The notes beneath the pieces are model-generated. The model saw nothing but the letters and a program-made list of their open reading frames with translations, did not search any database and was not told the origin of the DNA. Below, piece by piece: positions 1 to 12,489 of a DNA stretch of 64,000 nucleotides. Origin of the DNA: Tetrahymena thermophila SB210. Lineage: Eukaryota; Ciliophora; Oligohymenophorea; Hymenostomatida; Tetrahymenidae. Positions within the stretch are counted from its first letter, which is position 1, and the number at the start of each line of letters is the position of its first letter. Position numbers and translations under genes: made by a program. Location of the stretch: NCBI RefSeq assembly GCF_000189635.1, contig NW_002476258.1, positions 124,001 to 188,000 of the forward strand. Reading direction: 5' to 3'.

Positions 1-900
1 ATTAATTAAATTCCATAAATTGCTATTCATTATTTTTGAAAAAAAAAATAAATGATATTATAGATTAAATAATACAATAGATTAGAAGAAGTAATTATTT
101 ATTGTTTTATTAATATCCTTTAAATTTATATTTATTAATAAAAATAGTTTATAAACTCTTCACTTTTATCTCATTAGGTTTTCCATATTCATCTCAAGTA
201 TATTTTATTAATAAATATTATTTTTATTATTATTAATATTTTTATATATTTAGCTTACAATTTATTTAAATAAATAATTTTTTTTATAGAAATTATCATC
301 ATTATTCATTGATTTTTATTAAAAATAAAACTTTTTTAGCTATTTTAACTTAATTTTTAATTCAATTTTGAATTATTTATTATTCATTTTTTATTATTTG
401 ATATTTTTTCTTCATTTTTTGCTATTAAAACTTACACTTAATAAAAGCAATTTATTAGTTTTGGATTGTAATATTTTTAATTATAAAAGTTAATTTAAAA
501 CATTAAAGCTCATTTAATTTATTTGGTTTATTTTCCTTTTTCTTTTGATTGTGATTTCATTTTTTTTCATTCTTTTTTAAATTTATTAATAATTAATTAA
601 TCTTATTATTTATTTCATATTTTTTCTTCATTTTTTCCTTCTAATTAACTAGAGTGAAATGCCAATTTAATTTACAAAAGGCAAAATGTAATATATCTTA
701 ATAACATAATAAATAAAGCTAAATTAGCTTTAAACAGCTTTATTTTTGAGTTTTTAGAAACCTTTAAATTCACAAAATGTAAATTTTGAAATCATATTTA
801 CCGTGCATTCTTATAACAAATCATTTTTTTTTGAAAAATTTTAAGAATTCAAAAATCAAGAGTACTTTTTAGCTTCGTTTTTTTCGAATCTAATTTAAAG
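1..900. other. AT-rich sequence left of the LRR exon array
   Basis: No gene could be supported here. From about 440 to 530 the sequence matches the intron part of the downstream LRR unit (the TTTGGATTGTAATATTTTTA run followed by a TTTAAAACATTAAAGCTC-like run), but the exon part is missing, so this is an eroded or exon-less unit. The rest is T-rich polypyrimidine sequence. No initiating exon of the LRR gene was found. Confidence 0.6.
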
Positions 901-3900
901 TTTTTAAAATTGGTGATGAAGGTGCATCATAGTAAAAACATTTTATTTGTTTTGGATTGTGATATTTTTAATTATAAAAACTAATTAACTAATTTAAAAC
1001 AATAAAGCTCTTTTTTACTTTTCTTTTTCAGTTATTTGTGCTTACTTTTTTTTTGTTCTTTCTTTGTTAATTTAACTCATCATTTTATTTTCAACTTTTG
1101 CTTTTAATTTTTAATTAATCCTATTATTTCATATTTTTTCTTCATTTTTTCCTTCTAATTAACTATTTAATGATATATATTTTCTTCAATATTAAAAAAG
1201 TTCTAATGAAATTGGTGAAGAAAGTGCATCAGGCTTAGGTTCTGCTTTAGCAAAGTGCATTAATCTCTCAAATTTGACACTTGAGATTTAGTAAAAACAG
1301 TTTATTTGTTTTGGATTGCGATAATTTTAATTATAAAAATTATTTTAAAACAATAAAGCTCATTTTTCTTTTTCTTTTTATTGTGCTTGCTTTTTTTTTG
1401 AACTTTATTTGTTAATTTAACTCATCATTTTATTTTCAACTTTTGCTTTTATTATAAATTAATCTTATATTACATATTTTTCCTTCATTTTTTCCTTCTA
1501 ATTAACTATTTAATGATATATTTTTTCTTCAATATTTAAAAAGGTGCAATTAAATTGGTAAAAAGGGTGCATCCAGCTTAGTTTCTGGTTTAGAAAAGTG
1601 CATTAATCTCTCAAATTTGACACTTGAGTTTTAGTAAAAACAGTTTATTTGTTTTGGATTGTGATATTTTTAATTATAAAACTAATTTAAAACAAAAAAA
1701 CTCTTTTTTTTTTCTTCTTTTTATTGTGCTTGCTTTTTTTTGTTATTTGATTGTTAATTTAACTCATCATTTAATTTTCAACTTTTAATTTTATTATTAA
1801 TTAATCTTATTATTTCATATTTTTTCTTCATTATTTAAAAAGTTCTAATTAAATTGGTGACGAAGGTGCATCAGGCTTAGGTTTTGGTTTAGTAAATTGC
1901 ATTAAACTCTCAAATTTGATACTTGGTCTTTCGTAAAATCAGTTATTTGTATTGGATTGTGATATTTTTAATTAAAAAACTAATTTAAAACAATAAAGCT
2001 CTTTTTTCTTTTTCCTTTTCTTTTTATTGTTCTTGCTTTTTTTTGTTCTTTCTTTGTTAATTTTACTCATTATTTTATTTTAAATCTTTGCTTTTATTAT
2101 TAATTAATCTTATTATTTCTTCATCTTATCCTTCTTATGAAATATTTAATGATATATTTTTTCTTCAATATTTAAAAAGTTCTAATTAAATTGGTGACAA
2201 AGGTGCATCAGGCTTAGGTTTTGGTTTAGCAAAATGCATTAATCTCTCAAATTTGACAATTAACTTAGAGTAAAAACAGTTTATTTGTTTTAAGATTGAG
2301 ATATTTTTAATTATAAAAACTAATTTAAAACAATAAAGATCTTTTTTCTTTTTCTTTTTATTGTGCTTGCTTTTTTTTTGAACTTTCTTTATTAATTTAA
2401 CTCATCATTTTATTTTCAACTTTTGCTTTTATTATTAATTTATCTTATTATTTCATATTTTTTCTTCATATTTTCCTTCTAATTAACTATCTTCGATATT
2501 TAAAAAGTTATAACTAAATTGGTTATATAGGTGCATCAGGCTTAGGTTTTGGTTTAGCAAAATGCATTAATCTCTCAAATTTGACAATTAACTTTGAGTA
2601 AAAACAGTTTATTTGTTTTAAAATTGAGATATTTTTAATTATAAAAACTAATTTAAAACAATAAAGCTCATTTTTCTTTTTCTTTTTCTTTTAATTGTGC
2701 TTGCTTTTTTTTTACTTTCTTTATTAATTTAACTCATCATTTTATTTTCAACTTTTGCTTTTATTATTAATTAATCTTATATTACATATTTTTTCTTCAT
2801 ATTTTCCTTCTAATTAACTATTTAATGATATATTTTTTCTTCTATATTTAAAAAGGCGCAATTAAATTGGTGACGAAGGTGCATCAGGCTTAGGTTCTGG
2901 TTTAACAAAATGCATTAATCTCTCAAATTTGACACTTAAACTTCAGTAAAAACAGCTTATTTGTATTAATATTGAGATTATTTTAATTATAAAACTAATT
3001 TAAAACAATAAAGCTCTTTTTTCTTTTTCTTTTTATTGTGCTAACTTTTTTTTTTTTGCTTCTTTCTTTGTTAATTTTACTCATCATTTTATTTTCAACT
3101 TTTGCTTTTATTATTTATTTATCTTATTATTTCATATTTTTTCTTCATATTTTCCTTCTAATTAACTATTTAAAGAAATATTTTTTTTCGATATTTAAAA
3201 AGTTATAACTAAATTGGTTATCTAGGTGCATCAGGCTTAGGTTTTGGTTTAGAAAAGTGCATTAATCTCTCAAATTTGACACTTGAGTTTTAGTAAAAAC
3301 AGTGTATTTGTTTTTGATTGTTATATTTTTAATTAGTAAAACTAATTTAAAACAATAAAGCTCTTTTTTTCTTCTTCTTTTTATTTTGCTTGCTTTTTTT
3401 TGTTCTTTGATGTTAATTTAACTCATCATTTAATTTTCAACTTTTAATTTTATTATTAATTAATCTTATTATTTCATATTTTTTCATCATTATTTCCTTC
3501 TAATTAACTATTTAATGATATATTTTTTCTTCAATATTTAAAAAGTTCTAATTAAATTGGTGACAAAGGTGTCTCAGGCTTATGTTCTGGTTTAACAAAG
3601 TGCATTAATCTCTCAAATTTGACACTTGATTTGAGGTAAAAACAGTTTATTTGATTTCGATTGTGATATTTTTAATTATAAAACTATTTAAAAAAAAAAA
3701 GCTCTTTTTTCTTTTTCTTTTTATTGTGCTTACTTTTTTTTTTGCTTCTTTTTTTGTTAATTTAACTCATCATTTTATTTTCAACTTTTGCTTTTATTAT
3801 TAATTAATCTTATTATTTCATATTTTTTCTTCATATTTTCCTTCTAATTAACTATTTAAAGAAATATTTTTTTTCGATATTTAAAAAGTTATAACTAAAT

Positions 3901-4450
3901 TGGTTATCTAGGTGCATCAGGCTTAGGTTTTGGTTTAGAAAAGTGCATTAATCTCTCAAATTTGACACTTGATTTGAGGTAAAAACAGTTTATTTGTATT
4001 AATATTGAGATTAATTTAATTATAAAAACTAATTTAAAACAATATATTGTGCTAACTTTTTTTTTTGCTTCTTTCTTTGTTAATTTTACTCATCATTTTA
4101 TTTTCAACTTTTGCTTTTATTATTTATTTATCTTATTATTTCATATTTTTTCTTCATATTTTCCTTCTAATTAACTATTTAATGATATATTTTTTCTTCG
4201 ATATTTAAAAAGTTATAACTAAATTGGTTATCTAGGTGCATCAGGCTTAGCTTTTCGTTTATCAAAATGCATTAATCTCTCAAATTTGGCACTTAACTTA
4301 AAGTAAAAACAGTTTTTTTGATTTTGATTGTGATATTTTTAATTATTAAAACTAATTTAAAACAATAAAACTCTTTTTTCTTTTTATTTTTATTGCTCTT
4401 GCTTTTTTTTGTTCTTTGATTGTTAATTAAACTCATCATTTTATTTTCAA
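380..4450 (+). repeat. Tandem array of ~340-bp exon+intron LRR modules
   Basis: A unit of about 300-350 bp is repeated head to tail roughly eleven times. Each unit holds a 90-bp exon coding one leucine-rich repeat and about 210-260 bp of intron. The introns are copied along with the exons: the donor GTAAAAACAG, an internal TAATTTAAAACAATAAAGCTC-like run, a long T-rich tract and the acceptor TTTAAAAAG recur in almost every unit. Spacing between successive GGTGCATC motifs runs from 299 to 348 bp. The leftmost recognisable exon, around 905-931, is internally deleted (it jumps from GGTGCATCA straight to the donor), and an exon-less unit lies near 440-530. The array ends at about 4450. Confidence 0.92.
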
Positions 4451-4602
4451 CCTTTGCCTATATTCTATTTCATATTTATTTAAAATTTACACAAATTTAT
4501 TATAAAATTTTTAGTTAAATGAATTAATCATAAAAATTCAAAGTAATAAGCAAGTGTCTTAAATCAAAAAGATTAGTTATCTTTAAAAAAATATTTCTAT
4601 GA
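1201..4602 (+). CDS. Leucine-rich-repeat protein, 3' part (11 exons)
   Basis: Exons read in one frame with TAA/TAG as Gln: 1201-1290, 1544-1633, 1843-1932, 2180-2269, 2508-2597, 2856-2945, 3203-3292, 3546-3635, 3889-3978, 4213-4302 and a terminal exon 4515-4602 ending in TGA. The first ten are each exactly 90 bp, start at codon position 3 and end after codon position 2, so any number can be joined without a frameshift. No internal TGA arises, even at the junctions. Each exon gives one repeat of about 30 residues of the form SNQIGDEGASGLGSGLAKC followed by INLSNLTLDL, a ribonuclease-inhibitor-like LRR that usually serves in protein binding. The last exon is basic (KCLKSKRLVIF), as I recall for related ciliate LRR proteins. 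I found no start exon, so the gene is either 5'-incomplete or uses an upstream exon I cannot recognise; a decayed array that happens to stay open is possible but less likely. Confidence 0.75.
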
Positions 4603-4998
4603 TAAACAAAGTGGCAAAAAAAGGATGAATAAATATTTAATTTTTGAATAATTGAATTTTATATTTTTTATAAAATAATATAGCAAAATGCCATTCAAAT
4701 ATTTAGTGAATTGAGATCACTATTTTTTTGAATGGCTGATGCGTTTGAATATGATTTATATAAAAATAAATAATTTTATAATAGATTTAATTAATAATAT
4801 TAATAATTTTAATTTATATCAATCTTTATGATTTTTCTATTCAATTTCTAAATTTAGCCTTTTTTAAAATTTTTTCTTCAAATTGATAAAAAAAATTAAA
4901 AAATAGAAAGTGTAAAATTAGCTTTAAATCATAAAAATTAAATGAAATATCACGATCTGTACCTACTCAGTTCGTGATATTTTAATTACAGGATTAGC
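4603..4998. other. Spacer between LRR gene and duplication
   Basis: About 400 bp of AT-rich sequence with no open frame of note. It contains the hairpin annotated separately at 4945-4982. Confidence 0.6.
4945..4982. other. Perfect 11-bp inverted repeat (hairpin)
   Basis: Arms AAATATCACGA (4945-4955) and TCGTGATATTT (4972-4982) are perfectly complementary. After one T-T mismatch the stem continues with CTG/CAG, leaving an 8-base loop. It lies about 340 bp after the LRR stop codon and is more GC-rich than its surroundings. It could act in transcript 3'-end formation or be a small structured RNA or element end; the function is unknown. Confidence 0.5.
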
Positions 4999-5857
4999 TA
5001 TATATAAATAAATATTAATCTTTATTTTTTATATTTTTTATCACTAAATTAATATTTATTTGATTTCTTTATTAGATGTTGATTCATTTATTCTAACAAA
5101 CTAATTATTGAATGAAAATCATATTTTATAAATTAATCAATATTGTTACATTCATTCATATATGTATGTATTTATAAAATATAATCTATAATTTAAAAGT
5201 AATTGAGGAAAACAATATTTATATAATCAATCAATTATATTTTAATCAAAGTAGATAACTAAAAGAGTATCTGAAAATAAAAATGAATAATTTATATCTA
5301 ATTTTATTTTACTAATAATAAAATTAAATTTATTAGAAATAAACTTCTTAAAATTCTATAAATAGATAACTATATTTTACTACCATAAATTCTTTAAATT
5401 GAATGAATTATAAAAATAAATATCTATAATTTAATCAAAATAGTTAATCATATAAAGTTTTTTTGGCCCTTAATTTATGCTGCTCTTAATTAATGAGGAT
5501 TTAGAGTATATTTAATTTAACACACATTAAATGTTAATCAAATAAGTTTCATAGATATTCCTTTTATTATTTATTTATTCTAAAATGAAATTCAGAAATT
5601 TTATATAATGAATGACGTTAATATAATAAATTTTTTCTGTTTCAATAAAATACAAGTGAAAGAAGAGAATGAATGTAAAAAACATTAATGGATTTAAAGT
5701 ATTTATTAATTTAATTAGATAAATAGCTATTTTTATAGTAAAGCTAAGTGAGTAACTGATAAGAAAAATAAATTAATTAATCAATCTTAATCTGATGAAA
5801 CATAACTAAACGTTTAACATTTTTAAGTTGATAACCCAAAATATTAATTTAATATTT

Positions 5858-6691
5858 TCAAATCATAAAACAGCCGCATGTTTGCTAGCAGGCCTGTCTT
5901 AAACTGCAGCAATTAATCTTTGTGTTTTCTTAAAGTAAAATAAAGGCAGAATAAACTAAGACTTTTTCAGCATCACTAGTAATAAATTGCTAAAAGTTAA
6001 GATTAAGGTTGTCATAAAAGTGAGGATTGCAACATAGTGTATTGAGAATTGCACTAAAGCAGCTTCTAGTGTATCTTCCCTCTATTGTTGTTGAGCCTTG
6101 CTTTTCTAAGAACATAGCTTTGTTGGTTAAGAAACATCCGAAGTAAAATTCCAAATATCCTAGTAAACAGTTGTCATTTGCTTTTAATGTGAGTGTCTCG
6201 TTTGTTACAGCTTTTTTAATGACTATTTTAGGTTGTTGGCATATAAGACATTACCAAAAGCATCCAGGTTATTAATATTCAAATGATCCAATTGCTACAC
6301 CTTTAACATAAACTACTCCATGGAAAGGGTTAGGGAAGACAACTTAGACTCCATCTGGCTACACAAATTCATTGGAGACATGAGGAGGCATATTATATGA
6401 ACAACAACACTTCTTTATAGGCCAACAGCAGCAAGCATTAATGCAACAAGGATCAAATTTTTAAATTTTATGAGAGCCCCCTTAGGCTGAATTGTAGGTG
6501 CTAAAACGGTAATCCCAACCACATTGCAAACAACTTTCATCTCTATTAACTTAAATGTCAGTAGTTTACTTCATGACAACACTGGCAGCACTCTCTACAT
6601 TTAGTTAAGGGTTAGGTCCTTGAGTAGCTTGTGGCATCATCATAGGAACGTTCATCATAGGAACGATATTCATAGGCTACATTGGCTACAT
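5858..6691 (-). CDS. Cys-rich protein, possible scramblase-like (copy A)
   Basis: A single exon of 834 bp gives 277 residues and ends at TGA. The first of two close Met codons was used as start; the protein begins with Met/Pro/Gln-rich sequence (MQPMQPMNIVPMMNVPMMM). The middle is very rich in cysteine (FDPCCINACCCWPIKKCCC around residues 80-100) and the C-terminus ends CCSLRQACQQTCGCFMI. The overall pattern recalls phospholipid scramblases: a proline-rich N-terminus, Cys clusters, a repeated beta-strand core (GSFEYQQPGCFW, PKIVIKKAVTNETL) and a final FYDNLNLNFQ...SDAEKVLVYSAFILL stretch. That match is only by eye, so the family assignment is tentative. The gene is duplicated in copy B with about five base differences, all in the first third of the coding sequence. 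Confidence 0.8.
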
Positions 6692-9019
6692 GATAATATT
6701 TATTGATAATAATTATTTTTAGAATTTTTTTTTAATTAATCAATTATGAAACTTTATGATCAAAATCTCCTTTATTTAAGTTATAAATTTTTGCCTTAAA
6801 ACGAATTACGAAGAAGATTATCAATAGAAATTAAACCCTGAATTCACTTTATTTCTTAATTTAATAATTGAGGTACTGCTATAATTTGTTTTGTTTGTAA
6901 CCAAAAAAATATCAATTAATTAATTCTTCACTCAGTTATCAAATTAATTTCTAATAATATGAAAATTTATTTTGGTTATAATTTTAAGTAATATTTTTTA
7001 TTCACTAAAATAGTTTCAATTTTCTTTTACAATTAATAAAAAATAAAATAAATGAAATATTCTAATACTAAGATACATAAGATAACATTTCTTCTTTATT
7101 TGACAGATTTATTCTTTAAATAAATTAATTGCAGCTTTTTGGATATACCTGTTTGCTTAGCTTAAGCTGCTTACAACTATTTTTTTTGTTTGATGTAATA
7201 GCAAATTAATAAAAAGGATACTAAATTTAAAAAAAAAATAGCTTCTTGGTTTATTATGGATTGTTTTGTTTGAGTTACAAACTATATTATTTTGTGTATT
7301 ATCTGATATGATAGACTGAAACATACAAATTCTCTAATTTATCCATCTGAAATTAATAAAAGAAATATCTTTTTGCTCAATCATTAATTAATCTTCTTAT
7401 TTTACTAATAGAAATCCTTTACCAACTAATTATATCATTCATGCTTTTTGATACTATTATCTTATTCTATCAATTTAAAGCTCTTTATGTTTAAAAATGA
7501 TTGGAAAAGATTTGCAGAGTTTCAAAATTTAATTTATTTATTAACTTTCATTCATTTTGCAGCTTGACAATTCCTAATAATTAATAAAATAAAACTAGCA
7601 AATAGAGAGATAATTATAATATTCACTTTAGCTATGAGTAAAAAATAATAATTTAATTCAATTGAGTAAAATTTCAATTTTTAAAAAAAGTAAATGAGAT
7701 ATTTAGATTCAATTGATTTAAATTACTTAAATTCTTAACGCTTAATCTAAATACAAATTTTCTTTGGTTAAGTTTACAGATTTATATTTTTTTGAATAAA
7801 TTTATTAAGGGAAAGCTTGTAAATTATACTGATTAATTATATTAATAAAATCTATTAATTTTACTAACACTTATAAATAGATAGATATATATTTAAACTA
7901 TTTTCTTATGATGAGAGATAGAATTATTTACAAAAAGATAATATAGAAAACATGGATAATCAAGTCACTGTAAATATTGACGCTTTAAATAATCATATAT
8001 AAAAATATTATTAACCTTATTTTAGGATATAAAAAGTATATTTCAAAACAAATTTCATAAATTGAGGAAAAAAAATAATTCAAAATTCAGAAAAAATATA
8101 TTTGTAAATAATAGTTAACTTTTGTTACTAAGATCTCAAAATTTGTCAAAGTTGCTCAAGTAATATCAAAATAAAAAAAATTCAAATTAATTTCAAAGTA
8201 AATTTTATTTTTTGTTTTTGTAAGCTCCAATATTAGATACCCTTTCCTTGATCTAAACTGCACTCTTCAAAATAAAGAAAAAACCTTTATTCTTATTTTA
8301 TATGCTAAACAAATTTATTATTTATTTATTTATTCCTAAACATATAAATATCTTAACTCATTAGATAGAAAGCTATCAATGTAAACATTATTTTCAATTG
8401 AAGTCTAATTTTTTTTTTAGTAAAAAAAATATATTATTAATTTTGAATATGTTATGAAGGAAAATTAAACTGCTAAAACAAACAAAATAAATATATATGT
8501 ATTTTTCTTTTTAACTTTGTGAATGCAACATCTAATAAGAATGTGGATATAAATAAGGTGGATGATGATGATAATAATAATATAAATAATTAAATACTTG
8601 TCACCTTTATTAGTAATTACACAATACAAAAGATCATTAAAATTTTTTTAATTTAATAAAGCTAATAAAATTCTCTAATTGTTTAGCTAAAAATTTGAGA
8701 AATCTATTTACTTAATTTATTAAATTGGCAAATAAGAAATTGAAAAAATATAAGTGGTCAAAAAATTAATTTTTTCATTCATTTAAAATTGAAATTACAT
8801 AATTAATTTTATGATAAATAACAAATCAAATATCACATTTACATTTCTCAATTACACTTTTTTTTGCTTTATATTTTTCTTTTTTTATAAGGATTTTTTT
8901 TTAGTTTTTAATTGAGATAAAGATTGATCTTATTTTAATACTTATTAGCAAGAATTTAGTTATTCTTCCATTTAAATTTATTCCTAATATGAGCACATTT
9001 GCTAGTCCACATATATATT

Positions 9020-9970
9020 AATCACTCATATAAAAATTTTATTATTCTTATTATTATATAGCATTTGCCTTTCTTCGTTCAGATAATTTAAACTGCATAT
9101 CAGTTTGGTATGAATCTTATTAATCTACTTCCTCTGGGTTGGCTGATTGTTTTAATATCTAATACGAAGCATACTTCATTTAGGGTAAGCATTTATAACT
9201 TTATTAACCAGTGTTTTTATAACTACCTTTCAGTTCTTAGTTGATCAATTAGAGTTTTAAGACGTTTTTGGCACAATATTTTCAAAGCTTATCTTAGGCA
9301 TCTTTTAATATTGATTTATTATTTTCATAATCTTATTCTTGAACATATTTTAATGCTTTTTGAATAGAATTTGCTGCATTCACTCTCAGATAATGAAATT
9401 CTTGCATTTTCTTTAATTTAAATTTATTTATAATGCATTTCTTCATTCTCAAATAGCAAAGAAAGCTTAGCGAAATTTATTTTTAGCAAACTTATTTTTA
9501 CTCTTCTTAAATAGAATGAGTAGATAAACTTACTTTAAAGATATCTAGGACTTTTTCGATATCCTAAATTGAATCCACTTTCTTTTTAGTATCGTTAATT
9601 TCAAAAACAATGTCTCTACTTGTACCACATCGAAGTGAATTAAATTTATTTTATATATTTTTTGCTAAAGTAATGCACATATTTCCATAAGTTTTAGATA
9701 CAGTGTATTTACTTAAAAACTTAGTGAAATTTTAATCTCTAATAGGAATTTCTATATCTAAAACTAAATCTTTGGAAATAACAGAAAAATGACCTGCAAG
9801 AGCATCTACAAAATATGTCAATTTCATCCATCTTTATAATATAATATAATTTACCATGTTTTAATCTGGTTATTTTTTCCATATGCATGTTATCATGATC
9901 ACAGCCATAGCCATATATATGAAAGCTGAAATTTTCGTTTTTCTAAATTTGAATCACTTTACCTAATATA
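9020..9970 (-). pseudogene. Decayed VWA-domain protein gene (copy A)
   Basis: Read from 9970 downward, the sequence gives LGKVIQIQKNENFSFHIYGY, then GCDHDNMHMEKITRLKHGK, the end of a von Willebrand factor A domain (the GYGxDHD...M..I motif). Next comes KMDEIDIF, then in another frame FVDALAGHFSVISKD, and later CGTSRDIVFEIN, all typical of ciliate VWA proteins. Further on are an ENEEMHYKQIQIKENAR-like piece in one frame and NAANSIQKALKYVQEQDYEN in another. An in-frame TGA follows KDAQDKL, after which the reading frame continues with the usual family C-terminus (YQTDMQFKLSERRKANA). There are thus at least two frameshifts and one stop. The N-terminal half of the VWA domain is missing. Confidence 0.75.
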
Positions 9971-10179
9971 CTTGTATAATTTCAAACAAACAAACAAATA
10001 AACAAACAGCAAATATATATAAATATTGTACATAATTTTTATTAAACAACATTACAATGAATTGTTTTTCTTCAAAATTATTTTCTTATCTAATAAAATA
10101 AAAAAAGAAAGAAATCTAGCCAAAATTTAATTAGCTGCTTCTAAAATAATTATTAAAAAAATTTTTACTTAAAAAGAAA

Positions 10180-10202
10180 GATAGATAAATAGATAGATAG
10201 AT
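10180..10202. repeat. GATA microsatellite
   Basis: A short run of GATA/AATA tetranucleotides (AAAGATAGATAAATAGATAG and onward). It is present in copy A of the duplication and shorter in copy B. Confidence 0.6.
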
Positions 10203-10645
10203 ATCCACTTATTTTTATAAAATTTAAAAACTTTTTGTTTGACTATAGGATATACCTCTTTACTTACAAATTGAAAAAAAATGAATTTATTTAACATTAG
10301 TGAAAAAACTAAGTTCAAAAAGTATATTTAGAATGGATCTATAATTATTCACATTTAAATATGACTGTAAAATTAAAAGGTAAAACTATTTCTCAAAATT
10401 AAGATCAAAATAGAGGTTTTAAATAATAATAAAAATTTATAGTTGGTGAATATTAAAAGATCTTATGCAGAAAAATACAAATTAAAGCCTCTATCAATTG
10501 GGTTAAAATATCTATATTTATCTAAACTTTGAGTAATTAGATTTTTCTTATTAATAAAAAAATAAGTTAGTAGTATTTTTTTAGAATCTTAATAGAGACA
10601 AATTCTTAATTTATAAATGTAAAAATCTTTGTTTTTAGATAAATA

Positions 10646-11340
10646 TTGTAGTTTTTTTAATGTTTGAAACTATATAAATTCAAATCGATTTCTTTTTATA
10701 TTAATTAAAATTCAGCATTTCTTATCCTTAATGAGCATATTTAATTGTAGTGAATTGAACTTGAATATAATAAAAAATGAAAACTAGTAAAATTTACAAT
10801 TTTTAAAAAAAATTTCAATGTATTTTTGAATGTTTCGATCTATAACTTTTTTTATTATTTTAAATTTTCTTTAAATTTTTTAAATAATATTTCCTACTAC
10901 AGAAATAATTATCAGAGAATAGCAATAATAGCAAATTAATGTAAATTATAGCATAATATATTTATATAAAATCCTTTTTTTATATCTAATATTTTTGATA
11001 GCAGTAAACTCATATAATTTAAAAAAAATAATTTATTCATAGCTAAAATTAATATCAAACATATCTTCTAATTTATTTAATTCATTTTTTAAAAATCTTA
11101 CTAAATTAATTTTTTATTTTGTTTTTATATATTTTATTAAGTACTTTGCTCATTAAAAAAATATATTTATATGAAAAAACTAAATAAAGGAAAGATTTTG
11201 AATTATTCAAAAAAGTAGAAAATGATAGATAAACGAAGGTGAATTATAAATTATTATTTTGTAGAAGTATTTTAAAATTAACAAAAAATACAATATAAAA
11301 TTAGAATAATTTTTAGCTCATTTTAAAAATATTAATCACA
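10646..11340. other. AT-rich spacer right of duplication copy A
   Basis: No coding sequence or repeat could be supported in these 700 bp. It consists of A- and T-runs with stops in all frames even under the ciliate code. Confidence 0.5.
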
Positions 11341-11349
11341 AATGAGGCT

Positions 11350-12480
11350 TTTACTCTGTATTTAATGGGATACTATAAAGTCCTTCAATAACTTTCTTGA
11401 AAACTTATCTTGTGATATGACACTATAGCTTAAAGCTTGATGTTAAACAACAAAGAGACAGGTTCTATATTTACTTTATGAGCTTACTCAAATGTGTGCA
11501 ATCCTTCCTTTTTACCTAGATCTGTGACACTTTTTAAGTAAAACTAATTGATTTGCTAATTCTTACAAAGGACTTCTAATTTAGTTTTTCTGATTTTTAA
11601 CTCTTTAGTAATCTTTAGAATTTAATCTGGCATAGGAATTACTATTGTTACACAGTATCTTTAGAGGGAGCCTCCATAACAAAACTTACTTCTTGGTCAC
11701 CTCTAGCTCTAACATAGATATTTTCAATATTTTCTGGAGAAACATATTCTCCTTATTGCAACTTTAAGATATTTTCTTTCTATCGAAAACTCTTAAAGTA
11801 CCATTTGGCAAGATAAGACCAATATCTCCAGAATGGAGCAAATCTTCTTCATCAAAAGCTATTGCAGTTTTTTCATCGTCTTTGTAGTTAGTATCCAACA
11901 AATACAGTATATCCTCTAATACAGATTTCACCTCTCAGCATAGGGTTTTCATTTTCATCATTATCAGTTGAGAAGTAACACATTTTAGGAACATCTTAAA
12001 GCTTTAATTAAGCACTTGCAACAATTCCTCCTTCATGATTCTAAGTTGTGTCTAAGAACAATTCTACTGTTTCTTATCCGCTTACTTAAGTTTGATCATA
12101 ACCTTGCTTAATGTAATAGTTAAAATTACACCAAAAAAATCAAGAACTCTCTAAGAGATAGGAGCAGAACCGCTAATTACAGCTCTTAATTAATTTTCTT
12201 CCAAACATCTTCTTGAAATTGCTGAATATTTTTTTGTCATAAACAGGGTGATGAACATTGAATTTTCGATTTTTCTAAGATTTAATAACTTCTCATTTAC
12301 TACTTTTTATATTATTTCTCATAAATGCTAATTAATTAGCAATTTAATAATTAATTTCATTGTAGAATTTAATCAAAACTCTAGGGATAATGATAAGTAC
12401 TGTGGGTTATGCTGCAGTTAAGTCTTCTCTTGGCTTAAGAGTATCTCTACTTTAAAAGCTTATTTTAGCTCCTCTATCAA
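11350..12480 (-). pseudogene. Long-chain acyl-CoA synthetase pseudogene
   Basis: Successive pieces of an AMP-forming acyl-CoA synthetase lie in the right order but in different frames on the minus strand: DTLKPREDLTAAQPTVLIII then PRV (about 12460-12380), HPVYDKKIFSNFKKMFG, RAVISGSAPISQRVLDFFG (a core motif of the family), EICIRGYTVFVGY, then YKDDEKTAIAFDEEDLLHSG and DIGLILPNGTLRVFDRKK, then after another shift LKLQQGEYVSPENIENIYVR followed by ARGDQEV. I count at least three frameshifts. The N-terminal ATP-binding part (the TSGTTG region) was not found, and the C-terminal basic end is not clear. The product would have activated fatty acids to their CoA esters; as it stands the gene cannot make an intact enzyme. 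It lies between the two copies of the segmental duplication and is not duplicated itself. Confidence 0.85.
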
Positions 12481-12489
12481 TTTTTTACA

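Larger units (their letters stand above)
4999..10645. repeat. Segmental duplication, copy A
   Basis: This segment matches 13079-19730 in the same orientation. The first 2.5 kb (about 5.2-7.7 kb) is nearly identical to copy B, while the right half carries many substitutions and small indels. It holds an intact Cys-rich gene at 5858-6691 and a decayed VWA gene at 9020-9970. The 2.3 kb between these two (about 6700-9000) contains no gene I can support. Confidence 0.9.

Noticed and set aside
380-4450. CRISPR-like array of regular repeats
   Set aside because: The conserved part is a 90-bp coding exon with splice sites and the spacers are themselves homologous introns; there are no short identical direct repeats with unique spacers.
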